Part shown: piece after piece, positions 19,825 through 27,781 of the stretch
Layout: each line of letters starts with the position of its first letter
Numbering within the stretch: position 1 is the stretch's first letter
From: Yoonia maricola
Lineage (GTDB): Bacteria; Pseudomonadota; Alphaproteobacteria; Rhodobacterales; Rhodobacteraceae
DNA: 64,000 nt
Direction: 5' to 3'
NCBI RefSeq assembly: GCF_002797915.1
Contig: NZ_PGTY01000002.1
Location: forward strand, 465,001-529,000
The notes under the pieces: model-generated
What the model was told of the DNA's origin: nothing
What the model saw: only the letters and a program-made list of their open reading frames with translations
The model's database searches: none
Position numbers and translations under genes: made by a program

Positions 19825-22214
19825 TCTGCGGGTTCCAGCTTGGTCGCAATCTTCACCCCCAGAATATCCGCCATCAACCCGTCGGCCTTTTCCTCCAACT
19901 TCAAAATATCCTCTGTCACCTCATCCAACCCACGTAGCGGTTTGTGACGGTAGAAGTATTTGTTAAAGCTGATCTCATACCCGATCTTGACGCTCTCAAG
20001 GTTGATCCAAGCTTCCTTCACATGCGGTTGCACCTCGGCGCGGAAATAGCGGTGAATGCTGTCTTTGAGCGGTACAGATTCACTGTCGCGCAGTTCTGAA
20101 TTGCTCTCATACGTCAGATAGCTGCCATCGCTTTGCAGGTAATACCCGAAATCCGCCAGATCGCCCGCGTCACATCCCAAACGGGTGGTCAGATCGTCCA
20201 GTGCGTCGGGCTTGAATTTGTGCAGCTTGCTTTTAACCTTTTCGGCCTTCGCGTCATACCAGCTGACCGCGTTCAGGATCGCGTTCTTCTCGGTCGCCGA
20301 TAACTTGATCTTGCGCGCCTTGATCGCGGCTGTCACCGCATCGCGGAAGATGTTGAAGTCTGCCGTCTCTTCCGTCCCGACATCATCCATCAAGTTCAGG
20401 CCTGTGTTCATCAGGTCGCGCAGGGCCGTCCACATTTTGGTATCGGTCAGCTTGGTTCGCTGTTTGGCGTTCAGGGTGATGTCCTGTTCCTCGCACCACG
20501 CAAGGATCGCCTTTGTTTCAGATTTCAGGAACCCGTTCTCGTAAACACGGTCGCCATATTCACCCCAGATATACTCCATCGGCTCACGCAGGCCTTTGTC
20601 AAAGCGCAAAGGCGCAAGGCGGTCCGCGCTGAACTGCGCACACCGGCGGTCAGGCCGTTCGATCGTGACCTTGTGGTAGCCGAAATCCGCATTGTCGAAA
20701 ATCTGTGCGGCGATGCCGATGGGGTCGTTGTTTTCGTCAATCTCGCGCTCGATGGGGGCGAAGTTCAGGTAGGCCTGTGTAATCGCCTCGATATGCTCGG
20801 GCGCGAATTCGCAGTTCTTGTCACCAAGATTCTTGCGCAGCTTGCGGAACAGAAGGTTCCCGTCGATGAGTTGCACACGGCCACGACGCGCCTCGGGCTT
20901 CGCGTTGCTTAGCATCCATATGTAGGTGGTGATACCCGTGTTGTAGAAGAGGTTGTTCGGGAGCTGGATGATTGTGTCGAGCATATCATTTTCGATCACA
21001 TAGCGGCGGATGTTGCTTTCCCCGCTGCCCGCGTCGCCGGTGAACAAGCTGGAGCCGTTATGAACCGATGCAATGCGCGAGCCGATCGGGCTGGCTGTGG
21101 TCGATTTCATCTTGCCGACCATTTCCATGAGGAACAGGAGTTGTCCGTCGGAAGAGCGTGGCGTGGCATCGACAGTTTCGGTTTTGCCCCAGTAATCGCT
21201 CAGCTCCACCTGAAAGCGGCTGTCGATCACGTCTTTGCCGTCTTTGATATACTTCAGCTCTGACGACCAGCTTTTGCCGTAGGGCGGGTTGGATAGCATG
21301 AAGTCGAAGCGTTGGCCTGCAAATTCATCCGTGGAAAGCGTAGAACCCGGTTTGATATTCTCGGGATCGTTGTCCTTGATCATCATGTCGGATTTGCAGA
21401 TCGCATAGGTCTCGTCGTTTATCTCTTTTCCGTAGAGATAAACATCACCAGAGGCTGCGATCTGCCCGTCTGGGTCTTTGATGAAGTTCTGCGCTTCGGT
21501 GAGCATGCCGCCAGAACCACAGGCGGGGTCATAGATGGTCATGATCGGGGGCAGGCTGTCTCTGATAGGATCGAATATTAGATGCGTCATGAGGTGGATC
21601 ACCTCGCGCGGGGTGAAGTGTTCACCGGCTTCTTCGTTATTCTCTTCGTTGAACTTGCGGATCAGTTCTTCAAAAACATATCCCATGCCAAGATTGGACA
21701 AGGCTGGCAGTTTGTTGCCATCGGGGTCTTCAATCTCATTCGGTGTAAGGTTGATGTAGGGCGAGACAAATTTCTCGATCACGTTAAGCAGCACGTCTTT
21801 ATTTGCCATGTGCTGCATCTGTTCAAACAGCTTGAACCGGCCGACGATCTCTTTCACGTTCTCCGAGAAACCATTGAGGTAGTCCTCAATATTGGCGAGC
21901 ATGATTTGCTGGTTATTTGTCGCGGTGGACTGAAGTTTTTTCAGGGTCCATTTGCTTGTGTTGTAGAACACGTATCCTGATGCATCGATCAGCGGCGCAT
22001 CATCCAGCTCAGTGGATTTCATGTCTTCTCGTTGGAAACGAACCTCAGCCAGTACCGCGTCTTTTGTTGGCTCGAGCAGCGTATCCAGGCGGCGCAAAAC
22101 CACCATGGGCAAGATCACGTCACGGTATTTCCCGCGCACATAAACGTCACGCAGGCAGTCATCCGCGATCGACCAGATGAATGAGACAAGGCGGTTGTGA
22201 GAAGTCTGGTTCAC
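19821..22214 (-). CDS. hsdM: Type I DNA adenine-N6 methyltransferase, M subunit
   Basis: 797 aa, longer than classical HsdM (about 500) because of a C-terminal extension of some 250 residues. It has the HsdM N-terminal helical domain, motif I DPACGSGGML and the catalytic motif IV NPPYGKSW. The start is GTG at 22214. It is the first gene of hsdM-hsdS-hsdR. With HsdS it methylates adenines in both halves of the recognition site. The 4-nt overlap with hsdS implies coupling. Confidence 0.94.
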   Translation of the reverse strand: MNQTSHNRLVSFIWSIADDCLRDVYVRGKYRDVILPMVVLRRLDTLLEPTKDAVLAEVRFQREDMKSTELDDAPLIDASGYVFYNTSKWTLKKLQSTATNNQQIMLANIEDYLNGFSENVKEIVGRFKLFEQMQHMANKDVLLNVIEKFVSPYINLTPNEIEDPDGNKLPALSNLGMGYVFEELIRKFNEENNEEAGEHFTPREVIHLMTHLIFDPIRDSLPPIMTIYDPACGSGGMLTEAQNFIKDPDGQIAASGDVYLYGKEINDETYAICKSDMMIKDNDPENIKPGSTLSTDEFAGQRFDFMLSNPPYGKSWSSELKYIKDGKDVIDSRFQVELSDYWGKTETVDATPRSSDGQLLFLMEMVGKMKSTTASPIGSRIASVHNGSSLFTGDAGSGESNIRRYVIENDMLDTIIQLPNNLFYNTGITTYIWMLSNAKPEARRGRVQLIDGNLLFRKLRKNLGDKNCEFAPEHIEAITQAYLNFAPIEREIDENNDPIGIAAQIFDNADFGYHKVTIERPDRRCAQFSADRLAPLRFDKGLREPMEYIWGEYGDRVYENGFLKSETKAILAWCEEQDITLNAKQRTKLTDTKMWTALRDLMNTGLNLMDDVGTEETADFNIFRDAVTAAIKARKIKLSATEKNAILNAVSWYDAKAEKVKSKLHKFKPDALDDLTTRLGCDAGDLADFGYYLQSDGSYLTYESNSELRDSESVPLKDSIHRYFRAEVQPHVKEAWINLESVKIGYEISFNKYFYRHKPLRGLDEVTEDILKLEEKADGLMADILGVKIATKLEPAE

Positions 22215-22557
22215 GGCTCTTATGTTCCTCGGGGGTATGTTGTTATTTTTGAATATTTATTTAGTTTTACTGAACACTAGAGGAGCGTTCCCAATTGCTC
22301 AAGAAGCGCTTCGGTCGCGGTGGTTGTCGTGAAACGGATGTCATTTAAATTGCGATAAACCGTCGGATAAATTCTGAAACGTATGGATTGGCGTTTTGGG
22401 CCGTGCCGTAAAAGCCCCTTGTTTCTCGCCCTTATGTGACTTTTCCACAGGTATCTGGTTCGCCAGTATCATAATAATTTTGGCCGTTTCATCGCATCTA
22501 AGCAAATCTGTTGATCAAGGCCCCTGAGATGGGCCCACAACTGGTTTGGATAGTCTG
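22215..22557. promoter_or_regulatory. Divergent control region, possible oriT
   Basis: A 343-nt gap between hsdM (minus) and the mob genes (plus). Its position just upstream of mobC is the usual site of the transfer origin. gccgtaaaagccccttg at about 22406 loosely resembles IncQ/MOBQ nic regions (gtaagtgcgccct). No strong inverted repeat was found next to it, so the oriT call is tentative. Promoters for both operons should also lie here. Confidence 0.3.
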
Positions 22558-22896
22558 ATGAACAAAAGCGCGGAGAAACGTTCAGAGCGGCTGAAAGTGA
22601 ATGTGACACTTTCAGACCGGCGCGAGCTGGAACAGAAGGCGAAAGCTTCTGGCAAGAGTATATCGGACTTTCTTCGTGATGCCGGGCTAGGGCGTAAATC
22701 CAACATTTCATCGGAACGGTTTCTTGATGGTCTGTTTGTTCTTGAGCTTGCCCTCAAACAGCTCGAAGGCCTGTCCAAGGAGTGTGAAGCGGGCTGTCTG
22801 GACTGTTCTTTGCTACTCATGAAACTGCGCCAGATCGAACGGATGATCGAGCTTTTTGCACCTCGACCTGTTGCTGTTGGTGGGGCTAGATGCTGA
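22558..22896 (+). CDS. mobC: MobC-like mobilization accessory protein
   Basis: 112 aa from ATG 22558. The N-terminal third (RLKVNVTLSDRRELEQKAKASGKSISDFLRDAGLG, split here only by type of residue) is the RHH-like fold of MobC relaxosome proteins. A Cys-containing helical tail follows. The stop overlaps the relaxase start (ATGCTGA). MobC proteins help open DNA at oriT for the relaxase. The family match is by eye. Confidence 0.72.
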   Translation: MNKSAEKRSERLKVNVTLSDRRELEQKAKASGKSISDFLRDAGLGRKSNISSERFLDGLFVLELALKQLEGLSKECEAGCLDCSLLLMKLRQIERMIELFAPRPVAVGGARC

Positions 22897-24650
22897 TTTG
22901 TTGGTCCGATATTCAGTTTTCGGATGATCCGATGCAGCCGTCATCTTATCTGCTCGATGCAGCAGTCAGCAAAGAAGTCGGATCCACAAGACAACTAGAA
23001 CATCGAACTCCCGTCCCGGAGCTTCTCTATGGGCACCCCGCAGCTTTTCAAGGAGCACTGGCCAGCCTGCGACTGAAGATGAAATATCGCGTGACGACTC
23101 TAAGTTTTCACGAAGCTGATATTGATGTCAAAGCGTTCAATACAGGAGATGCCAGACTTCGAAAGCAGGTTGCCATAGCTGTCGAGATGTTCCTTGAAAC
23201 TGCTTTCGCAGGCGTGCCCAATGAGGCGCGTCCCCCTTGCTTGGTTACGACGCACTCTCATCTGGGTCGCCTCGAAGTCAACGTCGCGATGCCACGGTTC
23301 GTGCGGTGTCCGTCGGGCGCAGTCCGCAGCATTAACCCGCATCCAAACCAAAAGGGCAGTCAGAACCTGTGGGATGCATTGCGAGATGTCCTGAATATGG
23401 CCTTTGGGTGGATAGGGCCACAGCAAGAAAATACCAGACAAATTTTACGTGGACCCAACTGGGCGGAAAAGAAGATCGCTGCGGCGGAAAGACACGGTGT
23501 TGAGTTTGACGCTCGCCGCGATCCAAAACTTGTTTTGTTGCACCACGCTAAACGGTTGGTGGATGGTCCGGCAGATGGTGAGGTGCCGCCTCCACAAGAG
23601 ACCCTTTCGGGGCTTGCGACCCGGCTTGGGTTTCGCATGTCATTGCGGGGCAGGAATAGACTGTGGGTGACGGATGAGAACGGTCTGAATGGATTTACGA
23701 TCCGTGAAATAAGTCGGGATGATACACAAGAAAACCATCAGACCATCAATCAACAGATCGCCCATTTTGATAAGCTGTGGACCCGTCGCGCACGTAACAA
23801 CGCGAAGGAGCTTTCCTGGGGTGATTGGTGTGAACCTACTCCACAGTGGCAAGAGCGGCTGAAGAAACCGTTACATCCCCTGCCAATGGCGCATCCCGGT
23901 TTTCTGGAGCCTCGGCAATCTAACTTAGACTTGAGCCTTAGCTTACGGTCTCGACTCCAAAACCGCCTCCAATATTTGGCGGCAATGATCGGGCGCATGA
24001 TAGCACACCAAACCATCTTCGAGTCTTTGTGCAAGATCGACTTATCGGCCATCCGGAATATCACTGAAAAATTGGAGAACATAACATATGACCAAACCAC
24101 CAAACCAGCCGCCAACAGAAGCTCTGATGATCGAACTCTGCAATCTCTTGCGTCAGGTTCTGGAGCGCGGAGCGGACGTGGCGATAGCAAAACGAGTAGA
24201 AGAACTACTCATGGAATTGGAGCGGATCAGAATAGCGATGGAGCGGCACGCGACGTCCCTGGACGCATTGTTACCGAGGATGCTGGCCTGCGAAAAAATC
24301 GAGGACCGTCAGAGGGCTCTCGAGACGAAACTGGCCATGATCGATACGAATGTCGGCTGGATTTGTCGGACCCTCGGTCAGCCGGCATTTCGACAGGAGA
24401 GTTAACTCAGTCAGTTTTGATGCTGTTTCGAGATCAGTTCCCATCAAGACCTTTTGCACTGCAAATGCATGATGACGCGGCTCTGGCATTTTCCTGCGGA
24501 AGCCTCACTGGTGAATTCGCACCTGACGGGAGAGTATTGTTGAGCGGCAAAAACTCGGATGTCCAGAAAGTGAAGGAAGGACTTTCGATATTGTTTTCTT
24601 TGCATATCGACCCCACCGAGACAGAATACGATATCGGGCCAGATTCCTAG
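22890..24650 (+). CDS. mobA: MobA-like relaxase
   Basis: 586 aa. The likely relaxase domain occupies the first 200 residues with the His motif VTTHSHLGRLEVNVAMPR (HxH metal ligands) and the downstream NPHPNQKGSQNLWD segment. Residues about 400-510 are low-complexity and Arg/Ser/Gly-rich; this is exactly where another gene overlaps in a second frame. It would nick oriT and lead the strand during mobilization by a helper conjugation system. It overlaps mobC by 7 nt. The relaxase assignment rests on the motif and on neighbouring mobC; the C-terminal 80 residues are unassigned. Confidence 0.72.
   Translation: MLICWSDIQFSDDPMQPSSYLLDAAVSKEVGSTRQLEHRTPVPELLYGHPAAFQGALASLRLKMKYRVTTLSFHEADIDVKAFNTGDARLRKQVAIAVEMFLETAFAGVPNEARPPCLVTTHSHLGRLEVNVAMPRFVRCPSGAVRSINPHPNQKGSQNLWDALRDVLNMAFGWIGPQQENTRQILRGPNWAEKKIAAAERHGVEFDARRDPKLVLLHHAKRLVDGPADGEVPPPQETLSGLATRLGFRMSLRGRNRLWVTDENGLNGFTIREISRDDTQENHQTINQQIAHFDKLWTRRARNNAKELSWGDWCEPTPQWQERLKKPLHPLPMAHPGFLEPRQSNLDLSLSLRSRLQNRLQYLAAMIGRMIAHQTIFESLCKIDLSAIRNITEKLENITYDQTTKPAANRSSDDRTLQSLASGSGARSGRGDSKTSRRTTHGIGADQNSDGAARDVPGRIVTEDAGLRKNRGPSEGSRDETGHDRYECRLDLSDPRSAGISTGELTQSVLMLFRDQFPSRPFALQMHDDAALAFSCGSLTGEFAPDGRVLLSGKNSDVQKVKEGLSILFSLHIDPTETEYDIGPDS
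24088..24405 (+). CDS. MobB-like protein nested out of frame within mobA
   Basis: 105 aa, wholly inside mobA in another frame. GGAG lies eight bases upstream of ATG 24088. The protein is regular and helical with heptad-like leucines (EALMIELCNLLRQVLERG, VEELLMELERIRIAMERHA) while the mobA frame over the same DNA is low complexity, which suggests that selection acts on this frame. RSF1010 is the known precedent: its mobB is also nested in mobA and stabilizes the relaxosome. Homology to MobB is not shown; position and ribosome site are seen directly. Confidence 0.65.
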   Translation: MTKPPNQPPTEALMIELCNLLRQVLERGADVAIAKRVEELLMELERIRIAMERHATSLDALLPRMLACEKIEDRQRALETKLAMIDTNVGWICRTLGQPAFRQES

Positions 24651-24662
24651 CAACTGTATTTC

Positions 24663-24985
24663 TCAGAGGGTTTGAGAAGACCATTTCTGGCCTGACTTAA
24701 CGATCGCGTTGGCCATTGTAGTTAGCTTTCGGGCGACGGCTACAATGACAACTTTATGGGGTTTTCTGGCAGCGCGGAGGCGATCTGTGAAGGTTTTTAG
24801 ATTCGGATTGTGGTGGCTGAAAACGAGAGCGGCCTAGAATATTACATGCCTGAGGACCCGTCGTCCACCGCCGATGGTTCGCTTGCCTGTGATTTGTCTG
24901 AGTTTCGGCATTTCGGCGATCAGCATAGCGCTGGCAACCGGGCCGATCCCCCGGAACGGACCGCAAGACACCCGCCTAAGGGCGC
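24663..24985 (-). pseudogene. Degraded IS110-family transposase, C-terminal part
   Basis: Translating the minus strand gives recognisable IS110/IS1111 segments: AGVLRSVPG, then after a one-base shift GIGPVASAMLIAEMPKLRQ, ITGK, RTIGGGRRVLRHVIF, a TAG stop, ALVFSHHNPNLKTF, and HKVVIVAVARKLTTMANAIV, ending TGA at 24663. There is thus a frameshift, an internal deletion between ITGK and RTIGGGRR (the usual GLAPV region is missing), and an in-frame stop. No N-terminal half or terminal repeats are seen. It is a dead insertion-sequence fragment inside the island. Confidence 0.75.
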
Positions 24986-25033
24986 TCTCAGCTCTCAGTC
25001 ACCCGATCACCGCAGCAGACCCCAAACATATAA

Positions 25034-25061
25034 GGGCGGATCCGCAGATCCGCCCCTTCTC
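25034..25061 (-). terminator. Terminator-like hairpin downstream of the ProRS gene
   Basis: gggcggatc (25034-25042) and gatccgccc (25047-25055) form a 9-bp stem with loop cgca. On the minus strand the hairpin follows the ProRS stop by about 35 nt and is followed by a moderately T-rich run (ttatatgttt). Confidence 0.5.
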
Positions 25062-25091
25062 TTGGTTGCCTTTGTGCAAAAAATACGGCGA

Positions 25092-26543
25092 TCAGTATGC
25101 CTTCGCGATTAACGCCTGAACTTTTGCTGGCTTTCCAGTGAGGAAACAGTGCGCTTCCTTCGTCAACTGCGAAAACGGTATGCAACGGACAGTGTAGCCG
25201 TATTCATCTTTCAAAGCCTCTTCCGCAGCATCTTCGTTGCACCATCCCGCCATCATAAAGGCGTTATCCTGCCTCGCGATCGCTTCTTTGAAATCAGACA
25301 ACGTAGACACTTTGATCGTATTATTTGTCAGTTTTTCTTTGGCAGCATCAAACATTTCAGACTGCATCTTTTCCAACAAAGCAGGCAAGGCTGTATCCAA
25401 GTCATCCAAAGGCACTGTCAACGATTCACCTGTATCGCGGCGCTTCATCGACACTACACCATTATCAACTTCACTACCCCCCACGATGATCCGAACTGGT
25501 ATGCCCTGCTTTTCCCAGTGAAACTGTTTTTTACCAAGGCGTTCATCAGAGCCGTCGTTCTTGTAACGCACACCCAATGACTTCAGCTTTGCCGCCAAAC
25601 CTGTCGAATAGTCAGATATCTTGTCTGTCATCCCTTCTTTGTTGGAGGGGACAGACATAATTACGCATTGCCAAGGCGCAATCTTTGGCGGGAAAACCAA
25701 GCCCTTATCATCTGAGTGCGTCATAACAATTGCACCCAGAATCCGGGTAGACATGCCCCAGCTGCCCGTAACCGGATGCACAACACCGCCGTCCCCATCA
25801 TCGTAAGAGATTTCATACGTCTGCGCGAAGCCTTTCCCCATCATGTGGCTGGTGCCAGACTGCAAAGCCTTTCCATCAAGCATGCGGGTCTCGACGGTAT
25901 ATGTACGGTCGGCACCAGCGAAACGTTCAAGTGCGGTCTTCTCTCCAGCAATTACTGGGATCGCCAAGTGATCCTCGATAAACGCCACATACTGATCCAA
26001 CGCCGCAAGCGTGTGGTTGTGCGCTTCCAACTCGTCCTCAATAGCCCAATGTGCTTCGTGCCAGAAGAATTCAAAGGTGCGAGTCAAAAGACGTGTGCGC
26101 ATCTCGACACGAAAGACATTGCACCATTGGTTTACTTTGATCGGCAGATCAGCTTTTGATTGAACAATCTGCGACATGTCCTGATAAATTACCACCTCAG
26201 AAGTTGGGCGCAGTACCAATGGATCATCAAGCTTTTCGCCTTTCAATTCTCGGATAACCGCCAGCTCGGGCGCGAACCCTTCGACGTGATCCTTTTCTTT
26301 TTCAAGCAAACTCATGGGAAAGAGTGCAGGATAGGCCATCCGATCATATCCAAGGTCCATGATGTAGTCATCAAAAGTCACCGTGATCCGGTGCCAAAGT
26401 TCCGCGCCGTTTGGTCCAAGAATTTGGCATCCAGGTGTCCCGCTGTGACGCGCGATCTTACCTGCAAGAATTGTTGTCTGATACCAATCGTGTACGCCCG
26501 CATCCTGTGGTGGGATCCGCATGTGTGTATATTGCTGTGTCAT
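25092..26543 (-). CDS. proS: Archaeal/eukaryotic-type prolyl-tRNA synthetase
   Basis: 483 aa class II synthetase. Motif 2 region: VLRPTSEVVIYQDMSQ and FRVEMRTRLLTRTFEFFWHE; ATP/proline pocket GTSHMMGKGFAQ; motif 3 neighbourhood HSDDKGLVFPPKIAPWQ. The C-terminal extension ends in KAY, as in archaeal-type ProRS, and its zinc-binding Cys set is mostly lost. Alphaproteobacteria usually carry a shorter bacterial-type ProRS without this tail, so this is probably a second, horizontally acquired enzyme. ATG 26543 has GAAAGGA upstream and lies 28 nt after the exporter gene. A resistant duplicate aminoacyl-tRNA synthetase beside an exporter suggests protection from a proline mimic or ProRS inhibitor; this is inference. 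Confidence 0.92.
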   Translation of the reverse strand: MTQQYTHMRIPPQDAGVHDWYQTTILAGKIARHSGTPGCQILGPNGAELWHRITVTFDDYIMDLGYDRMAYPALFPMSLLEKEKDHVEGFAPELAVIRELKGEKLDDPLVLRPTSEVVIYQDMSQIVQSKADLPIKVNQWCNVFRVEMRTRLLTRTFEFFWHEAHWAIEDELEAHNHTLAALDQYVAFIEDHLAIPVIAGEKTALERFAGADRTYTVETRMLDGKALQSGTSHMMGKGFAQTYEISYDDGDGGVVHPVTGSWGMSTRILGAIVMTHSDDKGLVFPPKIAPWQCVIMSVPSNKEGMTDKISDYSTGLAAKLKSLGVRYKNDGSDERLGKKQFHWEKQGIPVRIIVGGSEVDNGVVSMKRRDTGESLTVPLDDLDTALPALLEKMQSEMFDAAKEKLTNNTIKVSTLSDFKEAIARQDNAFMMAGWCNEDAAEEALKDEYGYTVRCIPFSQLTKEAHCFLTGKPAKVQALIAKAY

Positions 26544-26571
26544 AGTACGTCCTTTCAGAGGTTGGTTGGGT

Positions 26572-27510
26572 TTACTTAGAATTCGTAATGACTGCCCCGG
26601 CCGTGAACGACAGGATCAGGTAAAAGATGATGAAAATCGTGGCTTTGGTCGGGATGATCTCGTTCATCATCACAGCGGAGGTCAGCATCGCGCAGACGGG
26701 CTCCATCCCATACAGAATGGTCGCCCAGCTTGAGCTCAAGTTGTTGCCTGATGATGTCGGTGCGAGTGCGTATTGGATGCAAACGTAAGCCAGGCCGGTG
26801 CAAAAGCAGCCCGACACGATCACAGGCCAAGCCACAAATTGCTGCACCAATGTTGCAGCATCGACGTCGTTCCAGAGCCAAACAGGCACCAAAGAAAACA
26901 CGAAACCAAAAGTGAGATATTGTGCAACAGTTGTCGTGCCGTTGGCTTCATCACCACGACAAATCAAAGGCAACATTCCGTAGATGAACCCACTGGCGGC
27001 TGAGAACGAAAAGGCCCAAAGATCGAATTGCGTTCCTGTGTCATATACTGACAACGCACCATAGAGCGCAGCCAATGTTCCGATGATAACGTGGATGTTG
27101 CTGGTATCGGGCTTGCCGCGGCACTCAATCATTGTGCCTGTGATTGCAGCGACACCCACAACTGTAATGATCGTCGGCGTCGCATCTGCCCATGACAAAG
27201 CATATGTATAGAGAAGAATTGTTGCCAAACCGACAGTCAGTCCGCGCAGGGCTGCAAATTGCATCCCCTTGCGTGACAATTTGAAAAGAGATGCTGCATT
27301 CCCAGTCGCGACGATAAAAGCCGCGACAAAAAGGGCACCCCAAAAAAGACGGCCTGAAACGAAGACCGTTGTTGTTATGCCTTGTTCCAACCCCAATTCG
27401 GTAGGGTAAACAACGAAGCCGATGATGCTAGCACCCAACGCAAAGAGGGCCGCTTTCAACCATACTTCAAACGCAATGAAGTGGTCAGTGTTCTGTGGTA
27501 CGTACGCCAT
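26572..27510 (-). CDS. DMT-superfamily (EamA-type) exporter
   Basis: 312 aa from ATG 27510 (GAGGA nine bases upstream); the frame opens at 27570. About ten hydrophobic segments are visible, arranged as two similar halves, as in EamA drug/metabolite transporters (for example ALFALGASIIGFVVY, MQFAALRGLTVGLATILLY, WPVIVSGCFCTGLAYVCIQY). It is co-oriented with and 28 nt upstream of the ProRS gene, so the two form an operon. Members of this family export amino acids and metabolites; the substrate here is unknown. Confidence 0.85.
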   Translation of the reverse strand: MAYVPQNTDHFIAFEVWLKAALFALGASIIGFVVYPTELGLEQGITTTVFVSGRLFWGALFVAAFIVATGNAASLFKLSRKGMQFAALRGLTVGLATILLYTYALSWADATPTIITVVGVAAITGTMIECRGKPDTSNIHVIIGTLAALYGALSVYDTGTQFDLWAFSFSAASGFIYGMLPLICRGDEANGTTTVAQYLTFGFVFSLVPVWLWNDVDAATLVQQFVAWPVIVSGCFCTGLAYVCIQYALAPTSSGNNLSSSWATILYGMEPVCAMLTSAVMMNEIIPTKATIFIIFYLILSFTAGAVITNSK

Positions 27511-27781
27511 TGATCTGTTCCTCATCCTTGTGTGTGGATGATGACTGGCTGATCTAGGCCATCGCGGCATTCGATTTTATTGCGCGAGCGTTTTCAACAA
27601 TGATCTCAGAATCGCGACACTGTTTCATGGCGCGCTTCGAAAAAGGTTAACGCTTTTCCAATGATGTTATCGGAATTGCTGATACGATTCTTGAGCTACG
27701 CTAAAAAACGAGGTAGGAATTCCGAGCGTCGGCTGGAATCCGCTCAGCAAGGCAGTTTCGATCTGGGGGGGAGTATCGAGT

